64,000 nucleotides of DNA from Anaerotruncus colihominis (GCA_025146135.1 CP102255.1:2232001-2296000); one strand, 5' to 3'; numbered from the stretch's first letter, positions 43,176 to 53,604 are shown. Translations and numbers: made by a program. The notes: generated by a model from the letters alone, not told the origin.

Positions 43176-44711
43176 TTATCTCTCATGATCTGCAAATACA
43201 AGCGGCAGCGCATCAATCACATCCCGCGCCAGCATTGCATACTGTGAATGGCTGTCCGCCGCATAATCGCCAGCCAGTCCATGAAGCCATACGCCGCAGG
43301 CGGCCGCCTCCGGCGCGTTGTGCCCCTGCGCCGTGAGCGCTCCGATTATCCCGGCAAGCACGTCTCCGCTTCCGGCCTTCGCGAGTCCCGCGTTTCCGGT
43401 TGTATTGATCCATACGCGCCCATCCGGCCCGGCTGTCAGCGTGTACGCACCCTTGAGCACAACCGTAACGCCATATTCACATGCCAAAGCCCGCCCCGCT
43501 GTCAATACATCCGCCTTGAGCTGTTCAACCGGCAGCGTGGTCAGCCTTGAAAGCTCCGCAAGGTGCGGCGTCAGAATCACGTCGCACCTTGCCCGCTTCA
43601 ATATATTTATATTCCGTGCAAGCGCATTTATTCCATCGGCATCGACAACGACCGGGCAACTGGCCGTCTTCAGGACCTCGCTGACGATGCGCACGGCATC
43701 CTCTCCTGTTCCAAGTCCATTTCCAATGAGAATGGCCGTCGCACGCTCCATCGCGCTGCGCAGCTCATCCATCGCCTGCCACGAAAGCGAACCGTCCGGA
43801 TTTTGGCGCAGCGGACGCATCACCGCTTCCGGCAAAAGCGGCAGCACTGTGCGGCAGACCTCCTTGGTCGACGCCAGTGTGACATACCCCGCGCCCGTGC
43901 GCATCGCCGCGAGTGTCGATAACACGGCGGCACCCATATACTGCTGCGAACCGGCCACATTGAGAAGCTTTCCATAATCGCCTTTATGCGTATCGCGGCG
44001 GCGGCGCGGCAGACGCCCAAACACATATGCCGCGTCCACCAGGGTAAACTGGCGTTCGATTCCCTCATGCGCTTCCGGCGGGATGCCGATGTCCGCAACG
44101 ATCACCTCACCGCACCAGTCGGCTGCCGCGGGCATGGCCGTGGCGGGTTTGTCACTGTCGAATACGACCGTCGCATCGGCGCGCACCGCACATTCGTCAG
44201 CCCATCCTGTATCGGCATTGACCCCGCTTGGGATATCGAGCGCATATGTTTCAGTGTCGACGCCGTTGATCAGGCGGCAGATATCGCGATGGCGTTCGTC
44301 AAGCTCTCCATGAAAGCCTGTCCCATAGATCGCATCGATCAAAATATCCGTCTCCGCAAGGCGCTGTGTCAGATACGGCTGGTCCTCGCCATATGCGACC
44401 ACCGCAATATCCATATCGCCGATACGTTCCAGCATCACCGCAGCCTGTCCCGTTTTAGGCGCGCCGTCGGTCAGGATCACCGCTACATTCGCGCCGCTTT
44501 CATACAGCCTGCGTGCGGCGACAAACCCGTCTCCTCCATTATTGCCGCGGCCGCAGAAAATCGTGATATACCGCCCGCTGATATCGGCACGGCGGCGGAT
44601 GGCGGCGGCCGCAGCGCTGCCTGCGTTTTCCATCATCCGCTCATAACTGAGCGCATAATGAAGCGCATTTTCCTCAATCTTTTTCATCTGCCCGGATGTT
44701 ACAATCCGCAT
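43176..44711 (-). CDS. nnr: Bifunctional NAD(P)H-hydrate epimerase/dehydratase
   Basis: Metabolite-repair enzyme of 511 residues that restores damaged NAD(P)H hydrates. The N-terminal NnrE (YjeF_N) domain has FCGRGNNGGDGFVAAR near residue 48 and LDIPSGVNADTG near 144. The C-terminal NnrD (ribokinase-like) domain has HKGDYGKLLNVAGSQQYMGA, the nucleotide-binding VLKGAYTL and the conserved NTTGNAGLAKAGSGDVLAG. The ATG at 44711 follows AGGAGTG. It is the first gene of a unit with the lipoprotein gene 42 bases downstream. Confidence 0.95.
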   Translation of the reverse strand: MRIVTSGQMKKIEENALHYALSYERMMENAGSAAAAAIRRRADISGRYITIFCGRGNNGGDGFVAARRLYESGANVAVILTDGAPKTGQAAVMLERIGDMDIAVVAYGEDQPYLTQRLAETDILIDAIYGTGFHGELDERHRDICRLINGVDTETYALDIPSGVNADTGWADECAVRADATVVFDSDKPATAMPAAADWCGEVIVADIGIPPEAHEGIERQFTLVDAAYVFGRLPRRRRDTHKGDYGKLLNVAGSQQYMGAAVLSTLAAMRTGAGYVTLASTKEVCRTVLPLLPEAVMRPLRQNPDGSLSWQAMDELRSAMERATAILIGNGLGTGEDAVRIVSEVLKTASCPVVVDADGINALARNINILKRARCDVILTPHLAELSRLTTLPVEQLKADVLTAGRALACEYGVTVVLKGAYTLTAGPDGRVWINTTGNAGLAKAGSGDVLAGIIGALTAQGHNAPEAAACGVWLHGLAGDYAADSHSQYAMLARDVIDALPLVFADHER

Positions 44712-44904
44712 AGTCGTCACTCCTGTCCCGCGCGCGCCCAAACGCCGCGTTTGTCATACGGCCAGTATAGCATGTTTTCCGGTCGGAAAACAGCGAAACA
44801 CTGTAAACTTTTGCGTCCGCGGTTCCCATGCAAAATTGTGTCCGGCAACGTTTCTTGCAGGCTGCGGGCGCAATATGATATCATTATTTCAGGTGATACG
44901 CTAT

Positions 44905-45144
44905 ATGGAAGAACTGTTTGCCAACCTGGAAAAGCTGCATACGACCGAATTAGGCGCCATGCGCATAGAAAGGAACCTTTCCCTGGATACGGGCCAGGCC
45001 GTCGATTGGTGCAAATCAAAAATCTCCGCGCCCAATGCCATCGTCACCAGATCCGGAAAGAACTGGTACATAGATGTGGATCATTGCATCATAACGGTAA
45101 ACGCGCACAGCTACACCATTATTACGGCGCACAGAAAAAAATAA
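44905..45144 (+). CDS. DUF3781 family protein
   Basis: Small protein of 79 residues, recognised from LHTTELGAMRIERNLSL, SGKNWYIDVDHCIITVNAHSYTIITAHR, a pattern I associate with DUF3781. Function is unknown. The ATG at 44905 follows AGGTGA; an open extension upstream has no ribosome binding site and is left out. It is a single gene between the nnr promoter region and the groEL terminator. Confidence 0.75.
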   Translation: MEELFANLEKLHTTELGAMRIERNLSLDTGQAVDWCKSKISAPNAIVTRSGKNWYIDVDHCIITVNAHSYTIITAHRKK

Positions 45145-45175
45145 CGTGCAGCGGACAAATCCGAAAGCAAACCTG

Positions 45176-45213
45176 AAAGACCGCTCCCCACCATGTGGGG
45201 AGCGGTCTTTTTT
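45176..45213. terminator. Bidirectional terminator between DUF3781 and groEL
   Basis: Arms AAAGACCGCTCCCCA and TGGGGAGCGGTCTTT enclose a five-base loop and are followed by further T on the plus strand. It closes both convergent genes. Confidence 0.9.
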
Positions 45214-45237
45214 CTATGATAATGTGCGGATATCCGA

Positions 45238-46872
<1,635 letters not shown>

Positions 46873-46904
46873 TCAATCTCCTGTTCTAAATAAAATGTGG
46901 GAAT

Positions 46905-47204
<300 letters not shown>

Positions 47205-47235
47205 TTATATAAAATAATTTTACAGCGACGAATCC

Positions 47236-47262
47236 TTAGCACTCTTTCTATTTGAGTGCTAA
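47236..47262 (-). promoter_or_regulatory. CIRCE operator of groES-groEL
   Basis: A perfect TTAGCACTC, nine-base spacer, GAGTGCTAA element lies in the groES leader. This is the binding site of the heat-shock repressor HrcA, which releases the operon when proteins misfold. Confidence 0.98.
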
Positions 47263-47266
47263 GACT

Positions 47267-47294
47267 ATTTTAATACAAAATTTCTAAAAATCAA
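47267..47294 (-). promoter_or_regulatory. Sigma-A promoter of groES-groEL
   Basis: On the minus strand TTGATT (47294-47289) and TAAAAT (47272-47267) are 16 bases apart, directly before the CIRCE element, the usual Firmicute arrangement. Confidence 0.8.
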
Positions 47295-47437
47295 CCCCTT
47301 TTTTCTAATAAAATTAGATTTAACATTTTGGTAACATTCGGCGGCGTGCTTGCCAGCCGCCGCACTGTCTGCTACAATCAAACCTGCGCAGATTTTTCCA
47401 ACCATTCTATTCTTTACCGCAAACGGGGGAATTTTTC

Positions 47438-48388
47438 ATGAAAGTTGTTGTTTTGGATGGTTTTCTCGCAGGATATGGTTTAAATGGCTTGCCGCTTCCC
47501 GATACATTCAAAATTAAATGGTATGACAACACGCCGCCTGAACAAACGATCGAACGCATCGGAACGGCCGAAGCTGTTTTCGTCAACCGGCTGCGGCTCG
47601 ACGCGCGGGTGTTCGAAGCCTGTCCATCCCTGCGTTTTGCCGGTACCTTTGGCACCGGCTACAACATGATCGATCTCGACGCGGCCCGCCGGGCGGGCGT
47701 CACCGTCTGCAACGTCCCTGCCTACAGCACTGCGGCCGTCGCGCAGAATACAATCTCCCTGCTGCTCAATATCGCCACCATGACGCACATACACAGCCGT
47801 TACGTCAGCACCGGACACTGGACCGATCCCACCGATCACGCCCTGGTGTCTGTCCCCATGTTCGAGCTTGCCGGAAAAACGATCGGCCTGATCGGCTGCG
47901 GCGACATCGGCTCAGCCGTCGGCCGTATCGCAGCGGCTTTCGGTATGCGGGTGCTGGCCTACCGCCGCCATCCCGACCCTTCCGCCGGAGCGTACATCCG
48001 CTTTGTTGCTCTCGACGCGCTCTATGCGCAATCTGATATCGTCAGTCTGCACTGTCCGCTGACGCCACAAACGCGCGGTATGATCGACCGCGCCGCCATC
48101 GGACGCATGAAAGACGGCGCAGTGCTGCTCAATACCGCCCGCGGCGGCCTGCTCTGCGAACGGGATGTGGCAGATGCGCTTGACTGCGGAAAGCTATATA
48201 TGGCAGGGCTTGATGTGCTTTGCGACGAGCCGCCCGCGCCCGACAGCCCGCTTGCCCGTCATCCGCGCGTTATCTGCACGCCGCATATCAGCTGGATGCC
48301 CCGTGAAACGCGCGCACGCCTTCTGCGCGCCGCAGCCGATAATCTGTTGTGCTTTCTTGAAGGAAACCCACAGAATGTAATCGTCTGA
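47438..48388 (+). CDS. D-2-hydroxyacid dehydrogenase family protein
   Basis: NAD(P)-dependent dehydrogenase of 316 residues, similar in pattern to hydroxypyruvate/glycerate dehydrogenases. The N-terminal substrate domain includes FGTGYNMIDLDAARRAGVTV. The Rossmann motif is GLIGCGDIGSAVGRIAAAFG near residue 150. Catalytic residues are the arginine in NTARGG, the glutamate in DEPPAP and the histidine in TPHISW. The ATG follows GGGGGA. It stands alone, ended by the double hairpin downstream. Exact substrate unknown. Confidence 0.9.
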   Translation: MKVVVLDGFLAGYGLNGLPLPDTFKIKWYDNTPPEQTIERIGTAEAVFVNRLRLDARVFEACPSLRFAGTFGTGYNMIDLDAARRAGVTVCNVPAYSTAAVAQNTISLLLNIATMTHIHSRYVSTGHWTDPTDHALVSVPMFELAGKTIGLIGCGDIGSAVGRIAAAFGMRVLAYRRHPDPSAGAYIRFVALDALYAQSDIVSLHCPLTPQTRGMIDRAAIGRMKDGAVLLNTARGGLLCERDVADALDCGKLYMAGLDVLCDEPPAPDSPLARHPRVICTPHISWMPRETRARLLRAAADNLLCFLEGNPQNVIV

Positions 48389-48431
48389 CGCCTGACTTTT
48401 TTAATCGCTGCATGCAACTGTTTATTGGCGC

Positions 48432-48518
48432 ATCTGCCCGCTGCCTGCGCGTCCAGGCAAACTGGCTCCGGCCCGGATAGCCAATTTTTTATAGATTGCA
48501 AATCGCAATCTATAAAAA
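48432..48518. repeat. Dispersed hairpin-ended element, copy 2
   Basis: The element runs from ATCTGCCCGCT through GGCTCCGGCCCGGATAGC to an inverted repeat TTTTTATAGATTGC (48486-48499) and its complement (48505-48518). It matches the complement of 17297-17406 in order and partly in sequence. Here it lies just before a terminator and may share it. Confidence 0.6.
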
Positions 48519-48545
48519 AAGAAGCCCCGCAGGGCTTCTTTTTTT
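48519..48545. terminator. Terminator between the dehydrogenase and folT genes
   Basis: AAGAAGCCC and GGGCTTCTT with loop CGCA, followed by five more T on the plus strand and A/T-rich sequence on the other side. It ends the dehydrogenase gene and the convergent folT gene. Confidence 0.88.
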
Positions 48546-48546
48546 A

Positions 48547-49164
48547 TCATTGGGATTTCTTTGCATAATAACCGGAAGACCGGGCGCGGGAGTAAATTTC
48601 GCCGGTCTTTTTCAGCAGGAAATACAACAGCCCCACTTCGATCGGAAACATGACGATATTTTTAACAAGCCTCATGGATACAAGCGCGATAAACGCATCG
48701 CCGAACATGATCGAAAGCCATAAAGGATTGAGCACAAGCGTTACGATGACAACTACGGACAGGTGCGCCGCCGCCACACGCGGCAGCGTCACCCGGCGCC
48801 GATAGAAAAAGACGCCGTAAAGAAAGCCGCGCATGAATTCGCTGATGGTAAAGCCCGGAAAAAACGCGCTGCCGTCGTTGCGGGTAAAATACTTGAGGAT
48901 ATCGACCGCCGCGCCCATCGCGCCGGTCAGCAGCGGACCATACAGCATCGCACACATCGCAACCGGCAAAAACGTCACGCTCAGGCGCAGAACCTGGGTA
49001 AAAAAGATCGTAAACTGATTGAGCACAACGCTTAACGCCGTCAACATAGAGGAGCCGGCCAGTGAACGCACATCGCGCATCTCCCGCGCGGATTCACAGG
49101 TCAGGCGCGGCACCGATGCAATATCGGACCAGACGCCGCACAGATAACTTGAAATTTTTCCCAT
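48547..49164 (-). CDS. folT: Folate ECF transporter S component, FolT-like
   Basis: Substrate-capturing membrane subunit of 205 residues for an energy-coupling-factor importer. About six membrane segments follow a 45-residue hydrophilic start. Family features are the SMLTALSVVLN opening, FFPGFTISEFMRGFLYGVFFY and LVLNPLWLSIMFG, then MRLVKNIVMFPIEV. Folate specificity is strongly supported by a tetrahydrofolate riboswitch in its leader. The ATG at 49164 is 12 bases from GGAGG, slightly far. The shared EcfA/EcfT module is not in this window. Confidence 0.9.
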   Translation of the reverse strand: MGKISSYLCGVWSDIASVPRLTCESAREMRDVRSLAGSSMLTALSVVLNQFTIFFTQVLRLSVTFLPVAMCAMLYGPLLTGAMGAAVDILKYFTRNDGSAFFPGFTISEFMRGFLYGVFFYRRRVTLPRVAAAHLSVVVIVTLVLNPLWLSIMFGDAFIALVSMRLVKNIVMFPIEVGLLYFLLKKTGEIYSRARSSGYYAKKSQ

Positions 49165-49176
49165 ATAAACAACAAA

Positions 49177-49332
49177 CCTCCTTTCATGCAACATCAATGC
49201 CACATGAAAAGAGGATATGCTCTTTGGATGCAGCAGCGGGATGCGAAACCGGCACCGCAAGAAACTCTTTTCGTCCGCCTGACAACTCCCCGTTCAGGCG
49301 GCACTTAACGCGCCGGTTCCTACTCTGCCTAT
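49177..49332 (-). promoter_or_regulatory. Tetrahydrofolate riboswitch with ribosome-site-sequestering hairpin
   Basis: The minus-strand leader of folT contains the conserved pieces of the THF riboswitch in order: GAGTAG, GCGTTAAGTG, GAACGGGGAGTTGTC, ACGAA, GCGGTGCCGG and GCATCC (49332-49229). Downstream, CCTCTTTTCATG (49214-49203) can pair with CATGAAAGGAGG (49188-49177), which contains the folT ribosome binding site, while AAAGAG before it could compete for the same strand. Translation is therefore likely to be shut off when folate is plentiful. The motif identification is by comparison with remembered consensus. Confidence 0.85.
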
Positions 49333-49442
49333 GAGTATGTTTTTATCATACCATGTTCTTAAAAAATTGCAAGTGCTTTTTGAATATAGGCTGCGCCGGC
49401 CCGTCTGACAGCCGTGCCGGAATATTCCAAGGGTGCATGCTA

Positions 49443-50222
49443 CTAAAAACCGTCCGTTTTATGCCGGCAGCCGGCAATCACCGCATACGGAGCCGCTGCA
49501 AAGAGGATTCCACCAGCCATGTTCCCCGCTGTTACGACCATCAGATTATACAGCCATCCGCCCGCGCTCACAGCCGCGCCGGCCGGATTCAGCAGCGCAA
49601 TGGTCAATAGCGTCATGTTGGCGACACTGTGTTCAAAGCCACAGGTGATAAACGCGAACAGGCACCACCAGATCATGATGAGCTTTCCGCTTTCGCTTTT
49701 GCAGCGAAAGCCGCACCAGACCGCCAGACAGACAAGCACGTTGCAAAGCACACCGCGTAAAAAGAGATGCACAGGCGGCAGCGCCATCTTCCCCGCGGCG
49801 CCGGACGCCATATACGCTCCCACAGCGCCGTCCGTCAGTCCCGCGCCATAAAACATCGCTGCCAGAAGAACCGCTCCGGCCAGGTTACCGAGCCAGCAAA
49901 CGAGCCACAGCCTGACTGCACCGCCCCACCCGACAGTCCCGGAAACAGCTCCGGCTGTCATTACAAAATTGTTTCCGGTGAACAATTCGCCGCCCGCCAT
50001 CACCACCAAACTGAGCGCCACGCCAAAAGACACGCCCATCAGCACCTTTGTATACGCCGCACCCTCCAGCAGTCCGCCGATTGTAAACGCCAGCAGGACG
50101 CCAAAGCCGATAAACGCACCGGCCAGCATCGACGCCAGAAAATACCCAGCCGGATTCCGCTTTAAAAACGCAGCCTTTGCCCTTGCGGCCGCGGCGGCCG
50201 CCGCAAATTCCTCCTCAAACAA
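49443..50222 (-). CDS. Formate/nitrite transporter family (FNT) channel
   Basis: Pentameric anion channel of 259 residues with six membrane segments. Conserved FNT features are LASMLAGAFIGFG, GELFTGNNFVMTAG (the omega-loop region), GNLAGAVLLA, the NVLVCLAVW motif with its histidine-gate neighbourhood GFEHSVANM. Formate, nitrite or hydrosulfide are possible substrates. A TTG start at 50222 with AAGGGGGA before it is the best choice. It follows the Crp-type regulator by 30 bases and is probably cotranscribed with it. Confidence 0.9.
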   Translation of the reverse strand: MFEEEFAAAAAAARAKAAFLKRNPAGYFLASMLAGAFIGFGVLLAFTIGGLLEGAAYTKVLMGVSFGVALSLVVMAGGELFTGNNFVMTAGAVSGTVGWGGAVRLWLVCWLGNLAGAVLLAAMFYGAGLTDGAVGAYMASGAAGKMALPPVHLFLRGVLCNVLVCLAVWCGFRCKSESGKLIMIWWCLFAFITCGFEHSVANMTLLTIALLNPAGAAVSAGGWLYNLMVVTAGNMAGGILFAAAPYAVIAGCRHKTDGF

Positions 50223-50252
50223 ACAACTTCCCCCTTCGATGTTTTTTCCTGC

Positions 50253-50960
50253 TCAGTCCGAATAAAACGCTTCCTCTACATGTTCTTTTGGCAAGGCGAG
50301 CAGACGGAAATGGCTGCGGCTATATTCCAAAACGCCCTGCGCCCGCAGCTTTGATAAAATCGCCGACATGGCGCTGCGCTCCACACACAGATAGTCGGCC
50401 AGCTCCTGGCGGTCAAACGAGATGTCAAATTCCGTACTGCCGCAAAGCGCCGCCTGTTCCGACAGGTAGGACAGAAGCTTTTCGCGCGTCGTGCGCCGGG
50501 AAAGATGGCCGATCCTGCGGTTGAGCATCAGATTTTTGCCGGCCATCACCGCCAGCATATTTTCAACAAGCTGGTCATGAAACGCACAGCTTTCCGGGCC
50601 GGACGAGATGATCCGCCGGTAATCGAGCAGCAGCACAGCGCTGTCCGTCACGGAAAACACCGAGACGGGCAGCGTTCTGTTTCCGCCGGACGCGCATACA
50701 AACGCCTCTGCAAACAGATCGGCCGGCTCAAGTCCTGTCAGGATGGTGCGGCTTCCGGAAAGCTCCTCGCGCACGACCTGCGCCCGGCCCTCAAGCAGAA
50801 TGCCGACACGGTCGGCGGGAGCGCCCGCCAGCAGGATCCATTCACCGGCCAGAAAATGCCGCGGGGAAGCATTAAGACAAGCCAGCATCCGCGGGTAATC
50901 GGCCGGATCGATCCCATGAAACAGCGAGACGCTTTTTAAAATATCAAAAAATTTTTCCAT
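50253..50960 (-). CDS. Crp/Fnr-family transcriptional regulator
   Basis: Regulator of 235 residues. The sensor barrel includes FLAGEWILLAGAPADRVGILLEG, and the C-terminal helix-turn-helix is FDRQELADYLCVERSAMSAILSKLRAQG. No Fnr-like N-terminal cysteine cluster is present. The pattern resembles the clostridial regulators placed beside iron-sulfur or hydroxylamine reductase genes. The ATG at 50960 has GGAGGCGG before it; the frame is open much further upstream but that part lies over the divergent iron-sulfur gene. It probably controls that gene and the FNT channel. Confidence 0.9.
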   Translation of the reverse strand: MEKFFDILKSVSLFHGIDPADYPRMLACLNASPRHFLAGEWILLAGAPADRVGILLEGRAQVVREELSGSRTILTGLEPADLFAEAFVCASGGNRTLPVSVFSVTDSAVLLLDYRRIISSGPESCAFHDQLVENMLAVMAGKNLMLNRRIGHLSRRTTREKLLSYLSEQAALCGSTEFDISFDRQELADYLCVERSAMSAILSKLRAQGVLEYSRSHFRLLALPKEHVEEAFYSD

Positions 50961-50969
50961 ACCGCCTCC

Positions 50970-50986
50970 GTTGTTGGAAAAACAAC
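50970..50986. promoter_or_regulatory. Crp-type palindrome upstream of the iron-sulfur gene
   Basis: GTTGTT and AACAAC flank GGAAA between the divergent regulator and iron-sulfur genes. A TATAGT box at 51009-51014 without a good -35 sequence predicts a start near 51021. The palindrome is then centred near -43, the position of class II Crp/Fnr activation. On the other strand it lies just before the regulator start codon, where it could repress. Confidence 0.6.
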
Positions 50987-51068
50987 ATACAAATCCGCTC
51001 TCGTTTAGTATAGTACGAACAGAACAGAAAAACAAGCTGCATCCAGCTTTGATTTTGGAGGCGTTTAC

Positions 51069-51782
51069 ATGAAACGTAAAATTATCTGTATCGACGAAGA
51101 AAAATGCAATGGCTGCGGGCTGTGCGCCGAAGCCTGCCACGAAGGCGCCATCGGCATGGTGGACGGGAAGGCAAAGCTGCTGCGCGAGGATTATTGCGAC
51201 GGGCTTGGCGATTGCCTGCCGGCATGTCCTGCAAACGCAATCTCCTTTGAGGAGCGCGAGGCCCCCGCTTACGACCATGCGGCGGTCATGGCTGCCAAAG
51301 CCCAAAAGCAGCAGGCCGGCGGGCCGCTCCCGTGCGGCTGCCCCGGCAGCCAATCGAAGCGCATCGTGCGCGCCGAACATGCGCCCGCGCCGTCCGCGCA
51401 GCCTTCTGAAGTGCAAAGCGAGCTGACGCAATGGCCGGTACAAATTAAGCTGGTACCCGTCAACGCGCCTTATTTTGACGGCGCGCGCCTGCTCGTCGCC
51501 GCCGACTGCACAGCCTATGCCTACGGCGCGTTCCACCAGGAGTTTATCCGCGGGCGCGTTGCGCTGATCGGCTGTCCCAAACTCGATGAAGGCGATTATA
51601 GCGAAAAGCTCACCGGCATCCTGCGTGAAAACGACATCAAAAGCGTCACGGTCGTGCGTATGGAGGTCCCCTGCTGCGGCGGGATTGAAAATGCCGTCAA
51701 GCGCGCGTTGTCTCAATGCGGCAAGATGATCCCCTGGCAGGTCAGGGTGATCTCCACCGACGGACGCATTCTTCCGGAATAA
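51069..51782 (+). CDS. Ferredoxin-like 4Fe-4S protein with C-terminal domain of unknown function
   Basis: Protein of 237 residues. The first 60 residues carry two cluster motifs, CNGCGLCAEACH and CDGLGDCLPACP, the second with irregular spacing. A central linker contains CGCP. The C-terminal part (about 115-237) has conserved ADCTAYAYG, IGCPKLD and VPCCGGIE cysteines, which may bind metal. Such proteins often lie next to Crp-type regulators in clostridia and are thought to serve in redox or nitrosative-stress metabolism; that role is inference. AGG-rich TTGGAGG precedes the ATG. Confidence 0.8.
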   Translation: MKRKIICIDEEKCNGCGLCAEACHEGAIGMVDGKAKLLREDYCDGLGDCLPACPANAISFEEREAPAYDHAAVMAAKAQKQQAGGPLPCGCPGSQSKRIVRAEHAPAPSAQPSEVQSELTQWPVQIKLVPVNAPYFDGARLLVAADCTAYAYGAFHQEFIRGRVALIGCPKLDEGDYSEKLTGILRENDIKSVTVVRMEVPCCGGIENAVKRALSQCGKMIPWQVRVISTDGRILPE

Positions 51783-51788
51783 GCATAA

Positions 51789-51819
51789 AAGGCGCCCCCG
51801 CAGAGCGGGGGCGCCTTTC
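51789..51819. terminator. Bidirectional terminator after the iron-sulfur gene and the sugar operon
   Basis: Perfect 14-base arms AAAGGCGCCCCCGC with an AGA loop. T-rich ends on both sides close the convergent iron-sulfur gene and the btpA-like gene. Confidence 0.9.
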
Positions 51820-51823
51820 CGTT

Positions 51824-52621
51824 TTAGACGCGCAGTTCTCGCGCGCGTCTGATTTCATCCATGAAGCGTTTCGCACGCGCCGGGTCAATCGGATTTTTCA
51901 TATCGCCGTTTTTGACCCAGGTCGCCACGCTGACGCCGTCAAAATGCTGCATCAGCTCGCAGATATTGTCGCCGGTCGCACCGCCGCCGAGAAAAATCGG
52001 GGTTTCCGGCACACGCGTGCGCGCACGGCGGATTAGCTCGATGCTTTCCGCAGCCGTTCGGCCGCTTATAAAAAGGCCGTCGGCAAACGCCTCATGCACC
52101 GATTCCCATGCGGCGTCCTCGATGGGTTTGGCGCCGAGCGGGACGCCGTGCACCTCGTAAACGTCGGCATACACCGGAATTTTGCTGCCCAGGCGTTTGC
52201 GCAGCTGCGCTATTTCGCAGCATTGTCCTTCCAGCAGGCCCGCGCTTGTCACCTCCACACCGGTAAACAGGTGCTCGACACGTACAAAATCCGCGCCGGC
52301 CGCCTCGGCCACCGACAGGGCGGCCACGCCGTCCCAGTTGACGAGAACGCCCATGACAAGCTCCGAGAAAGCGGCGCGCAGGCGCGCCGCGATGGCGGTC
52401 ATTCCGGCCACCGCTTCCGGCGGAGCTGTCTGCTTGACAGGCATGTCGTTCATATTTTGCAGAATGAATCCGTCAAAGCCGTTTTCAGCCACCATCCCAG
52501 CCTCACGCAGCGCGAGATCAATGATTTCATCGATCTTCATACCCATGTTGCGGTAACTGCCCGGCAAAGGCTCCGGCTGAATCATACACAAAGCCAGCGG
52601 GCCAGTTTTTCCTTTCATCAT
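51824..52621 (-). CDS. BtpA/SgcQ family protein
   Basis: Predicted TIM-barrel protein of 265 residues, recognised from ALCMIQPEPLPGS, GFDGFILQNMND, VLVNWDGVAALSVAEAAGADFVRVE and the phosphate-binding-like end PIFLGGGATGDNI. E. coli SgcQ lies in a carbohydrate gene cluster and cyanobacterial BtpA affects photosystem I; the chemistry of the family is not established to my knowledge. It overlaps the eIF-2B-like gene by one base (TGATG) and ends an eight-gene sugar operon, so it may be a terminal catabolic enzyme such as an aldolase or epimerase. Confidence 0.82.
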   Translation of the reverse strand: MMKGKTGPLALCMIQPEPLPGSYRNMGMKIDEIIDLALREAGMVAENGFDGFILQNMNDMPVKQTAPPEAVAGMTAIAARLRAAFSELVMGVLVNWDGVAALSVAEAAGADFVRVEHLFTGVEVTSAGLLEGQCCEIAQLRKRLGSKIPVYADVYEVHGVPLGAKPIEDAAWESVHEAFADGLFISGRTAAESIELIRRARTRVPETPIFLGGGATGDNICELMQHFDGVSVATWVKNGDMKNPIDPARAKRFMDEIRRARELRV

Positions 52622-53604
52622 CAGTCGTTTCCTCCGGCTAAAAATTCAGCGTACTTCACAGATCGCTCGAACATTGACTGCGCGGGAATTACGCCCTGTT
52701 CCGTGATAAACGCACGGATCATATCCGCACCAACCGGCAGAAGTTCCGGGCAGTCGAAATCAACCTGCTCCAATTCCTGTTCTGTAAAGCCGGCCGTTTT
52801 CATTTTTTCACGCGTATTGTTGTTTACCAGCCTGCGCACAAAGCCCCGAAGCGGGCGCATATCCAGCTTCATCAGCGGCGTCAGCACATATAGCGGCACC
52901 CCGCATTCCCGGCAAGCCAAACCGACGATATCGGAACCTGTCGTATTGAAGGCCGTGCCGTCCGGATAAAAGGTTTCCGCTCCGAAGTAAGCGGCGTCGC
53001 ATGTTTTCAGCTCGTACAGGATAGCGGCGTCCGGGATAAAATGCACACGCAGCCCTGCGGCGAGCGCGCCCGGCACAAAAGCATAGCCGCCGTTGATCAC
53101 CCGGCTTTCGGGGATCACAACCACAGCGCCGGGGCAGGCTGCGCCGAATTTTTCGAGAAAACGGACAACCGTACTGGAATAGTCGAATACCAGAATGCGC
53201 CGCATGCCGGCGGCAAGGGAAACGGCATAGTCTGTCAGCGTTTCGATGCTTTGACGCGCCTGTTTGTCATAGGATGAAACCGCGCGCGTCACCGCTTTGG
53301 CCGCTTCGGAGGCGGGCAGGCTGTCAAGCGTGCCAAAATCCCGTGTCATCAGGTCAATCGCATTTCCAATCGCGCTGCTGGCCTGGCCGCGCGTCGCCTT
53401 AAAATAGTCGGCCAGCGCGGTTAAATCACGCAGCATCGCTTTTGTATCGCCGTTTTTGACGGCGTAATCCGACGCAATCGCACACAGCATCGCGCCGATC
53501 ATGGCGATATGCCGGCTCGCGCCAAGCACACGCTGTAAAACAATATCGTCAAAATTGGACCGCTCAGGTTCCGGCAGAATCGACCGGATCTCCGCTTCCG
53601 TCAA
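52621..53604 (-). CDS. eIF-2B alpha/beta/delta-like protein, probable sugar-phosphate isomerase
   Basis: Protein of 327 residues with the IF-2B-type fold: an N-terminal helical part (ARGQASSAIGNAI) and a Rossmann-like C-terminal part with ILVFDYSSTV, VVIPESRVINGG and ETFYPDGTAFNTTGSDIVGLACRECGVPLYV. The NTTGSD segment corresponds to the NKIGT-type substrate site in methylthioribose-1-phosphate and ribose-1,5-bisphosphate isomerases. A TTG start at 53604 follows GAGGGGGG. With a PfkB kinase before it, conversion of an aldose-1-phosphate to a ketose phosphate is the most likely role. Confidence 0.8.
   Translation of the reverse strand: MTEAEIRSILPEPERSNFDDIVLQRVLGASRHIAMIGAMLCAIASDYAVKNGDTKAMLRDLTALADYFKATRGQASSAIGNAIDLMTRDFGTLDSLPASEAAKAVTRAVSSYDKQARQSIETLTDYAVSLAAGMRRILVFDYSSTVVRFLEKFGAACPGAVVVIPESRVINGGYAFVPGALAAGLRVHFIPDAAILYELKTCDAAYFGAETFYPDGTAFNTTGSDIVGLACRECGVPLYVLTPLMKLDMRPLRGFVRRLVNNNTREKMKTAGFTEQELEQVDFDCPELLPVGADMIRAFITEQGVIPAQSMFERSVKYAEFLAGGND

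Noticed and set aside
44836..44904. N-terminal extension of the DUF3781 protein
   Set aside because: Family similarity begins at the ATG at 44905, which has its own AGGTGA site.
50961..51716. Upstream extension of the Crp-type regulator frame
   Set aside because: The extension runs antisense through the iron-sulfur gene; the ATG at 50960 has a good ribosome binding site and gives the normal family length.
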